Source: Halorubrum sp. SD626R (GTDB taxonomy: Archaea > Halobacteriota > Halobacteria > Halobacteriales > Haloferacaceae). Taken from it: 64,000 nt of DNA. Location of the stretch: positions 1-64,000 of the forward strand of contig NZ_CVRT01000157.1 of assembly GCF_001261915.1 (NCBI RefSeq), written 5' to 3'. The notes beneath the pieces are model-generated. The model worked only from the letters and a program-made list of their open reading frames with translations, searched no databases and was not told the DNA's origin. This document shows positions 8,136 through 16,766 of this stretch, in pieces (within the stretch, counting starts at the first letter, position 1; every line of letters starts with the position of its first letter). The translations under genes and the position numbers were made by a program.

Positions 8136-9077
8136 TTATTCGTTGCCGGACGAACTGCCCGCGTCATCGGTCAGCGTCCCGACCGTGATCCCGTCTAAGA
8201 GATCGACAGTGTCGCGCGTCGTTCCGAATCCGTCGAACTCGATGTCCGCCTGCTCTCGAATGGCGTCTCGGACAGCGGTGTCGTAGTCGAGATCAACGTT
8301 AAGATCGATCGTCACGCTCGCTCCCGGAGAGAGGGTGATCGCGTCGGCCGGTCGGTCCTGCGGTGCCGAGATAGTAGTGTCATCACCGACGAAGATTGCG
8401 TTGCTATTACTGGATTCGCTACCAGGGCTACCATCAGCCGGGAGAGTGCCATTTTCCGCTGGTGAGATAACGTTGCTGAGTTGGTTATCAGCATAGAAGT
8501 CTTCGTCGTCTATCCCGCTGTTGTCTTCGAAGCTGTTCACGCTGAACTGATACGAACCGCGGGGGATGGCCGGGGTGAGGCCGGAGTTCTCGTTCACGCC
8601 GATATCGTCCCCGTACTGTCCCGCCGCGGCGCTGTCCGTGTCGAAGTTGCTGTCCCCGCGGTCGTACGCGATGCCGACGTTAACGGTCTCCGTCGAGTTG
8701 TTTTCGAGGATAAACAGCTCTTCGAAGGTTGCGACATCACCGAGCCCGGCGACGGCGGACAGTTCGAGGTCCTCGTTCGCCTCGCCGTTCGTCGCGGCGA
8801 GCGGCGGGTCGTTGTCGGCGAACGCCCCCTCCTCGCTGTCGTCGAGGTCGTTTCCGTCGAAGAACCCACCGTCGTCACCCAAGTCGTCGGGTCCGAGTAC
8901 GTTATCGTTGTTTTCCGCTGCGTCTGGATTCGGTCGGAAGTTGAGCGATTCTTCGACGACCACCCGCAGGTCCGCACTCGATGCCGCGGAGTTCGCGAAT
9001 GCCGCCGAAGAGAACATCGCACCGCTCCCCGTTGCCAACGCCCCGAGACCAATTACCATACTGCGTCGTTTGACCAT
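8136..9077 (-). CDS. Secreted TasA/camelysin-like protein, long form
   Basis: 313 residues. N-terminus MVKRRSMVIGLGALATGSG is an RR-type/hydrophobic export signal, followed by SSAAFANSAASSADLRVVVEESLNF, close to the DLRIVVTSELTL of the neighbouring 9320-9883 protein. The body is beta-rich, very acidic and Asn-rich (ENNDNVLGPDDLGDDGG) with a typical ATFEELFILENNSTETVNVGI strand pair. Codon use and base composition are more AT-rich than in the flanking core genes. A strong SD (aggagg, 9085-9090 minus strand) precedes the ATG, and CAATACTAAG lies 38-47 bp upstream. The TasA/DUF1102 relationship is my reading of the layout, not a proven match. Confidence 0.75.
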   Translation of the reverse strand: MVKRRSMVIGLGALATGSGAMFSSAAFANSAASSADLRVVVEESLNFRPNPDAAENNDNVLGPDDLGDDGGFFDGNDLDDSEEGAFADNDPPLAATNGEANEDLELSAVAGLGDVATFEELFILENNSTETVNVGIAYDRGDSNFDTDSAAAGQYGDDIGVNENSGLTPAIPRGSYQFSVNSFEDNSGIDDEDFYADNQLSNVISPAENGTLPADGSPGSESSNSNAIFVGDDTTISAPQDRPADAITLSPGASVTIDLNVDLDYDTAVRDAIREQADIEFDGFGTTRDTVDLLDGITVGTLTDDAGSSSGNE

Positions 9078-9129
9078 CTGAATTCCTCCTATTCGCTCCT
9101 TGTAGAGATATCCACTTAGTATTGTGTTA

Positions 9130-9187
9130 CCTGAAACGTTCGAAGGGGCAGCCTGAACCGTAGGGGCACTCCGAAATTCGTTTCAGG
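9130..9187. other. Intergenic inverted repeat
   Basis: CCTGAAACG (9130-9138) and CGTTTCAGG (9179-9187) are perfect inverted 9-mers separated by 40 nt, in the 242-bp gap between two genes read in the minus direction. It could be an operator pair or the base of a long hairpin upstream of the 8136-9077 gene. Nothing else is recognised in the gap. Confidence 0.4.
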
Positions 9188-9319
9188 CTGAGCTTGACCG
9201 TGCGAGAGGAAGTCTCGAAATTAGCAGACCGAGGCCAGAAACTCTCTTGAGCCGATCGGTTACGGTACGTGTTCTCACAGTTCAGTCGACAGGTTCGTCG
9301 GCAACTCTTCGGCCGCCGA

Positions 9320-9883
9320 TCACTCCTCGTGGGTTTCGGCGGCGATGTCCAACCTGACGCTCGGCGGGTCGGAGAGTTCTTCGAGGTCGTCAGACGAATC
9401 GTCGGCGATCAGGTCGATCACGATGCCGAACGTGACCGCGTCGCCGGCGTCGAACGTCTCGTCGTCTGCGAGGAGCGTCGTCCGTCCCTGATCCGTCTCC
9501 GTCGACACGTCGTCGCCGGAGACCACGCGGAGCGTCTCCGCGACCGCGGCGCTTGCGGGGTCAGGGTCGTCGCCGGTCGCCGAGAACGAGAATTCGAGCC
9601 TGTCGTACGGCACGTCGCCGTTGTTCGTCACCCTGACAAGTTCATCGAATCGCGAGATCGACCGCTGGTTCAGTTCTTTTATTACGATCTCGAGTTTACC
9701 GTTGTCGCCGGTCTGCACGTACTTCTCGCCCGCGGGACCGGGCGTGAGCGTCAGTTCCGAGGTGACCACGATCCGAAGATCCGCGGCCGCGGCCGTGTCG
9801 GAGAGGAACGAGGCCGAGCTAACGACGGCGCTGCCGAGCGCCATCGAACCGAGAGCGAACGCGGTCTGTCGTCGTGTGGGCAT
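9320..9883 (-). CDS. Secreted TasA/camelysin-like protein
   Basis: 187 residues. MPTRRQTAFALGSMALGSA is a twin-arginine/hydrophobic signal, then AAAADLRIVVTSELTL starts the mature beta-rich domain. A strand pair FDELVRVTNNGDVPYDRLEFSF is shared in form with 10091-10666 (FDELVQITNNGTQPVGTLEFEI), and both end in a GDAVTFGIVIDL or GDTATFGLQVDL motif. This places them in one family of small exported beta-sandwich proteins. It is divergent from the 10091 gene, and both have TCAATACAAAG upstream, 53 bp from this start codon. Confidence 0.8.
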   Translation of the reverse strand: MPTRRQTAFALGSMALGSAVVSSASFLSDTAAAADLRIVVTSELTLTPGPAGEKYVQTGDNGKLEIVIKELNQRSISRFDELVRVTNNGDVPYDRLEFSFSATGDDPDPASAAVAETLRVVSGDDVSTETDQGRTTLLADDETFDAGDAVTFGIVIDLIADDSSDDLEELSDPPSVRLDIAAETHEE

Positions 9884-10090
9884 CGTCGTTCGAGGCGCGG
9901 ATCGCGCTTCGTACCACCCCTTCGTCGCTCGACGGCTTTGTATTGACGGGCTTTCGCGGTACGACGGGCGTCCCTGGCCGGCCGCCAGTCCGAGTGAAGG
10001 GTTTCAAGCTCGCCGATACTCTCGTTCAGGCGGTGCGTGTAGCCGTTCAAGCGACTCAATACAAAGTGGGTGGGAACGTATGTGGGGTAT
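9884..10090. promoter_or_regulatory. Divergent promoter with inverted TCAATACAAAG motifs
   Basis: The 11-mer TCAATACAAAG occurs on the plus strand at 10056-10066 (24 nt before the ATG at 10091) and on the minus strand at 9936-9946 (53 nt before the ATG at 9883). Close relatives occur upstream of two other genes of the same family: CAATACTAAG (minus strand 9115-9124) and AATACTAAA (minus strand, about 6628-6636). On the plus side the spacing suits a TATA box for a leaderless transcript. Whether it is only a variant TATA box or a family-specific site cannot be told by eye. Confidence 0.5.
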
Positions 10091-10666
10091 ATGGCAAACA
10101 GACGCAACGTCCTGATCGGACTGGGCAGCTTGGTTGCAGGCGGCGGCGCGCTCCTCGGTACGGGCGCGTTCACTTCGGTGGAGGCAAATCGGACAGTGTC
10201 CGTCCAGACCGCTGGCGACGCAGATGCGTTGTTAGCGTTCGAAGCGGCTAACGACAACCCGTACGTTAGCATTCCCACCGACGGTCAAATCGAGATTAAT
10301 CTCGACAATACAAGCGGCAATAGTAATGCGACCGGGCTCAATCAGAATGCGATTACGACCTTCGACGAGCTAGTGCAGATAACCAATAACGGGACACAGC
10401 CTGTGGGAACGTTGGAGTTCGAGATTGTGGATAACAACGGTGATGATCAAGACGTGCTCAGTGTTGTGTATAAGGGGAATGTCCAAACGGATACTACTAG
10501 TGGTAATAGCGAATACAGCAGCGGCGACGTGCTGAGCTCCAATATCGGCATCGGAGACACTGCGACGTTCGGTTTACAAGTCGATCTTCTCAATAGTGGT
10601 ACAACCGAACTCGATTCAGGGGACGATTTCACGCTAACGATCAGAGCTGAAGCGGCAAGCAGCTAG
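10091..10666 (+). CDS. Secreted TasA/camelysin-like protein
   Basis: 191 residues from the ATG at 10091; an upstream in-frame Met (10070) would put seven extra residues ahead of the signal. MANRRNVLIGLGSLVAGGG is a classic short RR/hydrophobic signal, followed by LGTGAFTSVEANRTVSVQTA, the clearest example of the family signature. The mature part is a beta-sandwich rich in Asn, Thr and Asp with FDELVQITNNGTQPVGTLEF and GDTATFGLQVDLL. The DNA is AT-richer than neighbours (for example 10300-10600), which hints at recent acquisition or relaxed codon use. It is probably followed in one transcript by the 10717 gene 50 bp later. Confidence 0.82.
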   Translation: MANRRNVLIGLGSLVAGGGALLGTGAFTSVEANRTVSVQTAGDADALLAFEAANDNPYVSIPTDGQIEINLDNTSGNSNATGLNQNAITTFDELVQITNNGTQPVGTLEFEIVDNNGDDQDVLSVVYKGNVQTDTTSGNSEYSSGDVLSSNIGIGDTATFGLQVDLLNSGTTELDSGDDFTLTIRAEAASS

Positions 10667-10716
10667 ACTGACAAGCCGCAAATAAATCTGCTACCGACCG
10701 TTACCAAACTGCTTCA

Positions 10717-11718
10717 ATGCCAACCAGGCGCGCAACCGTCATTACGCTCGGCACGCTTCTCGCCGGCAGCGGCGCGGTTCTTGGAACGGGCGCGTTCGAC
10801 ACGGTCGAGGCCGAGCGGTCGATCTCGTTGAAGACCGCTCCGGACTCCGACGCCCTCCTCGGATTCGAAATTCTTGACGAAGACCACGTCAGACAGACCG
10901 ACGGAACGATCGATTTCGACCTCGTTGCTAGGTCCAAGACGACGTTTGCGGAGCTTGTCAACGTCCGGAACAACGGGACGCAGACCGTCACCAGGCTTCG
11001 CTTCGAATTTGATGTCACGGTCGACGACCAATCGAGCGAAGATATCGAAGACGCCCTGCATATCGTCTCCGGTGATGCGACGATTGATGCGAACCGCGAT
11101 ACGAACCTCCTTGGGGAGAGCAGCGCGGGCGGGGCAGACAACAATGAGCTCTCCCCCGGCGAGGCGATCCCGTTCGGGATCAAAGTCGACCTGACCGACA
11201 ACATACACGAAATTACCGGTGACCCGGAGATTACGCTGACGATCATCGCCGATACGGGCGGGGTCGGCGACGGTGACGGTGGTGACGGCGGCGACGGTGG
11301 TGACGGCGGAGCCGGATCGCCGCCTTTCGACTATGCTGAGGGGCCGAACCGAAAACCACCGAGCACGCCACCCAAGAGCTTGACCTTCACGATTGAAAAC
11401 ACGGGCAGTAAGAAGACAGTCAGTGGCTTCAACATTGACATTGATACCCTCGACTCGGTGACGTTCGAGGGGTTCGAGATCAATCCGTCCGGCGAACCGA
11501 CCGTGAGTGGAAACGACACTGGTAATCTAAAAGTCCGTTCGGATGTCACGCACGAGAACTATGAGCTCACGTCCGGCTCGACCGCAGCGTACACGATCGA
11601 GACATTCAAAAACGATCCGTCGCAGGACGGTGAACTCGATCTCACGATCCTCACGACGGACGGAGAGTTTTCCCTCCCACAGACCGGCTTCGAGTCGCCA
11701 GGAAACGGAAACGGGTAG
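10717..11718 (+). CDS. Secreted TasA/camelysin-like protein with C-terminal extra domain
   Basis: 333 residues. MPTRRATVITLGTLLAGSG signal, then LGTGAFDTVEAERSISLKTA. Residues about 30-180 repeat the family fold (FAELVNVRNNGTQTVTRLRFEF; GEAIPFGIKVDL). A Gly-Asp spacer (about 187-206, GDGDGGDGGDGGDGG) leads to a second domain of about 120 residues (SLTFTIENTGSKKTVSGFNIDID) that looks like another Ig-like/beta-sandwich and ends in GNGNG. No membrane anchor. It may be a two-domain fibre or cap component, as an inference from the fusion. Confidence 0.8.
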   Translation: MPTRRATVITLGTLLAGSGAVLGTGAFDTVEAERSISLKTAPDSDALLGFEILDEDHVRQTDGTIDFDLVARSKTTFAELVNVRNNGTQTVTRLRFEFDVTVDDQSSEDIEDALHIVSGDATIDANRDTNLLGESSAGGADNNELSPGEAIPFGIKVDLTDNIHEITGDPEITLTIIADTGGVGDGDGGDGGDGGDGGAGSPPFDYAEGPNRKPPSTPPKSLTFTIENTGSKKTVSGFNIDIDTLDSVTFEGFEINPSGEPTVSGNDTGNLKVRSDVTHENYELTSGSTAAYTIETFKNDPSQDGELDLTILTTDGEFSLPQTGFESPGNGNG

Positions 11719-11807
11719 CGGCGTCGGCTGTCAGTGGGCCAACCGCTCGTTGACCGGTTCCCTCGTCCTTTTCACCTCGACGACAGAAGAGCGGGACACG
11801 GCTTTCG

Positions 11808-12758
11808 ATGCCCCGCGACACCGACGCGACGATTCTGATAGTCGAAGACGACGGCGAGCAGGCCGCGGAGTACGCCGACTGGCTGGAGGGGTACGCGGTT
11901 CGAACCGCTGCCGACGGCGAGCGCGCGCTCGACGCGCTCGACGGTGAGGTCGACGTGGTGCTCCTCGATGGCGACCTCGCCGACCCGTCGGCCGAGGAGC
12001 TGCTCGGGCGAATCCGCGCCCGTCGACCGGACTGTCAGATCGGGCTTCTCTCTGGCGTGAGCGTCAGCGACGGTGTCCATCGGCTCGATATCGACGAGTA
12101 CGTCCCGCGGCCGCTCACCCGCGACGAGCTCCGCGAGAGCGTCACGCGGCTCGTCGACCACGGCGCGGTGGAGCGCACTGTCGAGACGTACCTCTCTCTG
12201 GTGGCTCGACGCCGACGGATCGAGGAGCGACGGGACGAGGCCGACTTGGCGGACGACGAGCGCTACCGGGAACTGACCGGCGAGATCGCCGCCCGACGCC
12301 GACAGATCGACACGCTGCTCGCGGAGATCGACGACCCGGTCGCGGGGGCCGAAGGCGACGCGGTCGACGCGGACGCGGCGTCCGGCGTCGACGACGCCTC
12401 GACAGCGGGCGTCCCCGCGGGGCCGCCGCTGTACCGGACCCGCTCGACGGAGTTCTACGCGCTCTGGCTCGCGGCCGCGCTGACGTACGGCGTCGGCGAC
12501 GTGCTCTCGACGCTGTACGCCACGGTTGCGGTCCCCGGACTCATCGAGGCGAACCCGGTCGTCGGGACGCTGCTCTCGTCCGCGGGTCTCCCGGGCTTCC
12601 TGCTGTTGAAGCTGATCGTGTTACTCGTGTTGGTCTCGGTCAGCGTGCAGGGGGCCCGGCAGCGAGAGCCGTTCTCGTACTACTGGCCGCCGGTCGTCGC
12701 GACCGGAATCGGACTGCTGCTCACCGGGTGGAACGTCCGACTCATCGTGGGGGCGTGA
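11808..12758 (+). CDS. HalX-type response regulator fused to a membrane domain
   Basis: 316 residues. Residues 1-120 are a receiver domain: acidic pocket EDD (13-15), phospho-acceptor Asp54 (VVLLDGD), Ser in GLLSG, but Arg replaces the usual Lys in YVPRPLTRDEL. A HalX-like helical region follows (about 125-180, YLSLVARRRRIEERRDEADL). After a linker, residues about 215-316 form three or four membrane helices with EANPVV, matching the DUF5658-like protein at 1183-1728. A receiver joined to a membrane segment is unusual. No partner kinase is adjacent; it lies between the secreted-protein genes and the signal peptidase. Confidence 0.85.
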   Translation: MPRDTDATILIVEDDGEQAAEYADWLEGYAVRTAADGERALDALDGEVDVVLLDGDLADPSAEELLGRIRARRPDCQIGLLSGVSVSDGVHRLDIDEYVPRPLTRDELRESVTRLVDHGAVERTVETYLSLVARRRRIEERRDEADLADDERYRELTGEIAARRRQIDTLLAEIDDPVAGAEGDAVDADAASGVDDASTAGVPAGPPLYRTRSTEFYALWLAAALTYGVGDVLSTLYATVAVPGLIEANPVVGTLLSSAGLPGFLLLKLIVLLVLVSVSVQGARQREPFSYYWPPVVATGIGLLLTGWNVRLIVGA

Positions 12759-12785
12759 ACGACCGGATACCCTCTAAGTCCCGAC

Positions 12786-13970
12786 TCACCACCATTTGCG
12801 GATCGTCCGCCGGACCCGCTGGGACAGCGACAGCTCCCGACCGCGGTCGCGGAACCGGAACGGTTCGAGCCCGACCGCGAGCACGTACACCGCCGTGACG
12901 AAGACGATTATCACGGCGTTTATCGCCGCGACGGCGACGAACGGGTGAATCGCGTGCAGCGAGAGGATGACCGGCGCCGGGAGGAACTGCACGTACTGCC
13001 ACTCCGAGACGGACCTGACGTACGCGCCGGTCTCCTCGGGAGCGTGAAGCGTGACGGTCGTCGACGCCGTCTCGCCGCGGGGCGCGGCGAGCGAGCTCTG
13101 AGCGACGTCGACGCCCGTGCTGGCCGCGTCGACGGTCGCGATCCGGGGGATGAACCCGTCGTTGGTGAAGTTGTACGTGTACTCCACCGACCCGCCGCGC
13201 TCGATGACGGTCGGGTTCGAGCTCGCCGTCTGCGAACTCACGATCGTGATGTCGTTCGTCCCCGAGGGGATCACCATGCTCGCCGTCGCCGGGACGGTGA
13301 TGAGAAGCAGGATTGCGAGGAGCACGAGGACCGCGCTCGTCTTGCCGCCGCGGTCCCTGGAGCGGTCGTCTCGCCCCGAGCGGCGGTTCGACCCGCCGAC
13401 GGCCTCGGCGACGAGGCTGTAGCCCAAGAGCAACAGCCCGACGAGGACCATCGACGAGCCGACGTTGCCCTCGGCGATCCCCCCGAGTCCCGGGATCGCG
13501 GAGAGGAACGTCGCCGCGAACCCGAACGCGTCCTGCATCGCGAGGACGGCGAGACCGATGTTGGGGATGACGACCGTGTCACCGCCGAGCTGGAGCGCCA
13601 CGGCTTTGATCTGCGACTCTTGAACCGGGGGCTCGGGCCCGTCTTGGTCGGTGAAGGGGTTGGCGTCGCCGCGCGTGACGTACCCTTGATCGGTCTCCTC
13701 GACGACCCGATGCGTCGTCAGCCCGCCGCCCTGGAGCTCCTGGGCGTCGAACGTCACGACGTCGCCTTCCTCGACGTCGCCGGCGATCGCCGGCGGGACG
13801 GCGACGAACCCGTCGCCGGGCGCCATGTTCGCCGGCTCGGCGTTCATGCTCCCCGTCAGGACGAACCCGAGAACGATCGGCTGGCCGAGCTGCTGGCCGA
13901 CCAGCATGGCGACCACGAGGACGACGAGAATCGCCGTGACGCCGGATCCGGCCAGCGATCGCAGGTCCAT
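12786..13970 (-). CDS. Signal peptidase I, ER/SipW type (Ser-His)
   Basis: 394 residues from the ATG at 13970 (MDLRSLAGSGVTAILVV); a more upstream start would add 39 residues that do not look like part of the family. A first membrane helix is followed by the catalytic Ser41 (LTGSMNAEP) and His87 (LTTHRVVEE) in place of the bacterial Lys, then a conserved TRGDANPFTD box. This is the archaeal Sec11/SipW class. The C-terminal half adds membrane helices, an Ig-like extracellular domain (NPTVIERGGSVEYTYNFTN) and a last helix with a basic tail. In Bacillus, SipW cleaves TasA; five TasA-like genes lie within 8.5 kb, which suggests dedicated processing. Confidence 0.9.
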   Translation of the reverse strand: MDLRSLAGSGVTAILVVLVVAMLVGQQLGQPIVLGFVLTGSMNAEPANMAPGDGFVAVPPAIAGDVEEGDVVTFDAQELQGGGLTTHRVVEETDQGYVTRGDANPFTDQDGPEPPVQESQIKAVALQLGGDTVVIPNIGLAVLAMQDAFGFAATFLSAIPGLGGIAEGNVGSSMVLVGLLLLGYSLVAEAVGGSNRRSGRDDRSRDRGGKTSAVLVLLAILLLITVPATASMVIPSGTNDITIVSSQTASSNPTVIERGGSVEYTYNFTNDGFIPRIATVDAASTGVDVAQSSLAAPRGETASTTVTLHAPEETGAYVRSVSEWQYVQFLPAPVILSLHAIHPFVAVAAINAVIIVFVTAVYVLAVGLEPFRFRDRGRELSLSQRVRRTIRKWW

Positions 13971-14109
13971 CGTTGAATTCCCTCTTCCGGCCTCGTGCCG
14001 GTCACGGCTCGCTACGTGCGTCGAACGTATAGCTCGTTCGCCGGGAGACCGGCCGCTCACGGTGACCGGGGACGACGGCGCGGCCATCGAGGGGGACAGA
14101 CGGGCCGTC

Positions 14110-14946
14110 TCAGTCGACGAACAGCGAGATGTAGACGACGAGGAACCCGAGCGCGTAGCCCAGGAAGTGGATGTAGACGTTCACCCGGATCCCGGTCGGG
14201 CTCACGGCCGGGAAGCCGACGAGCGGGTAGCCGACGAGCACGACCGTCGCGACCGCGACGAGCTCGCCGTACCTGGGCGTGGCCAGGATCCGAGCGACGA
14301 CGCGACGCGCCTCGCGGAGCGACCCGCGGCGGACGTGGCGACCGTACGGAAGCGCGACGGCGACGCTCGCCGCGGCGAAGCCGAGCGACGCGGCGCCCGC
14401 CGGCAGCGCGATGAGCGCGATGTATCCCGCGGAGAGGAAGAACACGGGCGGGAGGTATCGGTCGCGCGCGAGGCCGACCCGCTCGCCCACCGCGATCGGG
14501 AGCGCGACCGCGACGTAGCCGAGAAACGCCATGTTGATCCCCGAGAAGCCGTAGCCGATCGCGTCGCGGGGGATCGCGAGGTTCAGTCCCGAGAGGGCGA
14601 CCGGGAAGGCGAACAGGAACGTGAGCGTCGAGACGACGAACAGGCGGCGTCGACCGCTCGCGACGCTGAGCCCGTAGGCGGTCCCCGCGAGGAGCGCGAA
14701 CCCGAGGACGTTCCCGACGAGGTGCGGGACCGTCAGGTGGACGTAGTGCGCCGTGACCGCCGTCGCGAGCGTCGGGTCCGCGTAGGAGAAGGCCGCAGCC
14801 CGTTTGGTCGCCTCGGGGAGCAGGAACACCGCGACGAGGAGCGCCGGCACGGCGAGGAGCGCGAGCGCCTCGACGAGGACGCGCGACCGACCCACACTCG
14901 TGTTCCGCGTCGCGTCGCGCTCGCTCTTCGACGCGTCGGGTGCCAT
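14110..14946 (-). CDS. Rhomboid-family intramembrane serine protease
   Basis: 278 residues from the ATG at 14946 (MAPDASKSERDATRNTSVG); an upstream Met at 15012 is possible. Six or seven membrane segments. The first membrane pair carries HLVGNVLGFALLAGTAYGLS, the rhomboid HxxxN motif region, the presumed nucleophile is Ser in YGFSGINMAF, and the presumed catalytic His is in HFLGYALGF near the C-terminus, so the dyad is intact. Rhomboids cut single-pass membrane proteins near the outer leaflet. It adjoins genes for anchored surface proteins (15114, 16753), which would be natural substrates; this link is inference. Confidence 0.8.
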   Translation of the reverse strand: MAPDASKSERDATRNTSVGRSRVLVEALALLAVPALLVAVFLLPEATKRAAAFSYADPTLATAVTAHYVHLTVPHLVGNVLGFALLAGTAYGLSVASGRRRLFVVSTLTFLFAFPVALSGLNLAIPRDAIGYGFSGINMAFLGYVAVALPIAVGERVGLARDRYLPPVFFLSAGYIALIALPAGAASLGFAAASVAVALPYGRHVRRGSLREARRVVARILATPRYGELVAVATVVLVGYPLVGFPAVSPTGIRVNVYIHFLGYALGFLVVYISLFVD

Positions 14947-15113
14947 CCCGTCGACGTTCGTTCCCACCACGAACGGATGTAGTCGAAGCCCGGGTATAGG
15001 CGTTCGCCGCAAATTATCAACAGGAGAAACTCAGAGGGCAAAACGGAGAGAATCACCGGATCGCGAAACCGACAGTGGGAGCGAGCGATATCGATCGCGG
15101 ATCGACCGGTCCG

Positions 15114-16655
15114 TTACCGGAGCGGGTCGGTATCGTCGGAACCGCGGCGACGAACCGCGACCGCGGCCGCGACGACGACCACCAGAGCTACCAATCCGCC
15201 GATCGCGGGGAGACCGAGCCCGGCCGGCTCCTCGTCCGTGTCGTCCGCGCCGTCGGCCGTCCCGTCACCGCCGTCCGCACCGTCGCCGGTGGCGGTCGAA
15301 TCGACGGTGAGGGTCGCGGTCGCGGTGTCGGTCTCGCCCGCGTCGTTCGTCACCGTCAGCTCGACCACGTGCTCACCTGCCTCGTCGAGCGTCGCGCTCG
15401 CCGTCTCACCGGTGAGCGTCTGATCGGCGACCGACCATTCGTAGGAGACGATATCGCCGTGCTCGGTCGTCGATTCGGACCCGTCGAGCGTCACCGATTC
15501 GCCGGCCGGCACCGTCGTCGGTTCCACCGCCGCCGTCGCCTCGGGTTCGCTCACCGCGTTGACCGCGAAGTACGAGAACCCGGGCGTCCGTGCTTCGAGG
15601 ACGACGCCGTCGCCCGACTCGTCGACGACGCTCGTGTCGAGGGACTGCCACTCGCCGTCGGCGAAGCGCGTAACCTGAAGTTGCTCGGCCGTCGCGTCGA
15701 CCGCGCTGAGCCGGTCGGCAGAGACCGTCATGCGGATCGTCGCGGACGCGTCGGCGGCCGAGTCCGGAACGGTGATATCGGCGACCTGCACGGCGGTTCC
15801 GGGTGACGGGTCGGCGTCCGCCGGCGTCGACTCCTGGGTCGTCACGTCGACGGAGCCGTCGACGTCTGCGCTCTCGAAGGCGATCGACTCGACCGGCGCT
15901 CCCGACTCGAACGTCGCGGTCGCGCCCTCACCCTCGGCAGCGGGTTCGATCGCCGCCTCGGCGCTCTGGACGATCGCATCGTCGGCCGCTCCGTCGTCGG
16001 TGTCGCCGACGGGAGCCGCACCGCCGCCGCCTCCGCCGCCCCCACCGCCCCCGCCGGCACCACCGTCACTGCCATCGCTTCCGTCACCACCGTCACTGCC
16101 ATCGCTTCCGTCACTCCCGTCACTCCCGTCACTGCCATCGCTTCCGCCGCCTTCGGCGGGATTCTCGACACCGCTGAACGAGAGGCTCAGTTCGCGCACG
16201 TCACCGGCTTCCCACGTCGCGGTCGTGTCGGCGGTGACGTCGCCGACGCGGAAGGTGACGGTGTCTCCCGACGAGGGCTCCTCGACGACGAGCTTCTCCT
16301 CGAAGGGCCCGGAGCCGCCGAACGAGCCCGCCTCCTCGACGGTGATCGTGTCGTACACCGTGCCGTCGACGACGGCCTCGATCTCGGTGCCTTCCGGTGC
16401 GTCGTCGCCGTTCACCGTGACGCTCCCGTAGTAGGAGGCTGGGACCGCCTCCTGACCGACGGCGACGCCAGGGATCGCCGCCGTCGTCACGAGCAGCGCG
16501 ACGAGGACGGTCGCGACGGCGAGGAGTCGTCGGTCCGTTATCCGAATCCGATCCCGGAGCGTACGGGCGATCCCGGCGACTCGCCCGTCTCTGTCGGTCG
16601 ATTTCGTCGGTTCGTTTGAGGGCGTGGAACCCGTCATCGGTAGCTGAGTGGACAT
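15114..16655 (-). CDS. Membrane-anchored surface protein, PKD and PGF-pre-PGF modules
   Basis: 513 residues. A cytoplasmic N-tail with a late signal/anchor helix (about 46-68, LLAVATVLVALLVTTAAIPG), an Ig-like domain starting VPASYYGSVTVNGD (about 75-155), a Gly/Ser/Asp low-complexity spacer (GSDGSDGSDG followed by a Gly run, about 165-210), a PGF-pre-PGF-type domain ending TPGFSYFAVNA (about 270-370), a PKD domain (VTLDGSESTTEHGDIVSYEW, about 380-460) and a C-terminal helix with a RRRG tail. N- and C-terminal modules are very close to those of the 1920-aa protein encoded just upstream on this strand (16753), so this is a short version of it. No PGF-CTERM tripeptide is seen. Confidence 0.85.
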   Translation of the reverse strand: MSTQLPMTGSTPSNEPTKSTDRDGRVAGIARTLRDRIRITDRRLLAVATVLVALLVTTAAIPGVAVGQEAVPASYYGSVTVNGDDAPEGTEIEAVVDGTVYDTITVEEAGSFGGSGPFEEKLVVEEPSSGDTVTFRVGDVTADTTATWEAGDVRELSLSFSGVENPAEGGGSDGSDGSDGSDGSDGSDGGDGSDGSDGGAGGGGGGGGGGGGAAPVGDTDDGAADDAIVQSAEAAIEPAAEGEGATATFESGAPVESIAFESADVDGSVDVTTQESTPADADPSPGTAVQVADITVPDSAADASATIRMTVSADRLSAVDATAEQLQVTRFADGEWQSLDTSVVDESGDGVVLEARTPGFSYFAVNAVSEPEATAAVEPTTVPAGESVTLDGSESTTEHGDIVSYEWSVADQTLTGETASATLDEAGEHVVELTVTNDAGETDTATATLTVDSTATGDGADGGDGTADGADDTDEEPAGLGLPAIGGLVALVVVVAAAVAVRRRGSDDTDPLR

Positions 16656-16741
16656 ATTCGTTCTCTTAGATTAAATCGTACGGTTGTTATCGCTTCCCGC
16701 GCGGGCGAACAGAGGTGTCCGGCCGGGCCGAACGATGGGCG

Positions 16742-16766
16742 GCCGAGAGGGGTTACTCCTCTCGGC
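16742..16766 (-). terminator. Hairpin spanning the stop codon of the 16753 gene
   Basis: GCCGAGAGG (16742-16750) and CCTCTCGGC (16758-16766) form a perfect 9-bp stem with a 7-nt loop. The TAA stop of the large surface-protein gene lies in the loop. It may stabilise the mRNA 3' end or mark a processing site; it lacks a following U tract on the minus strand, so a terminator role is uncertain. Confidence 0.4.
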
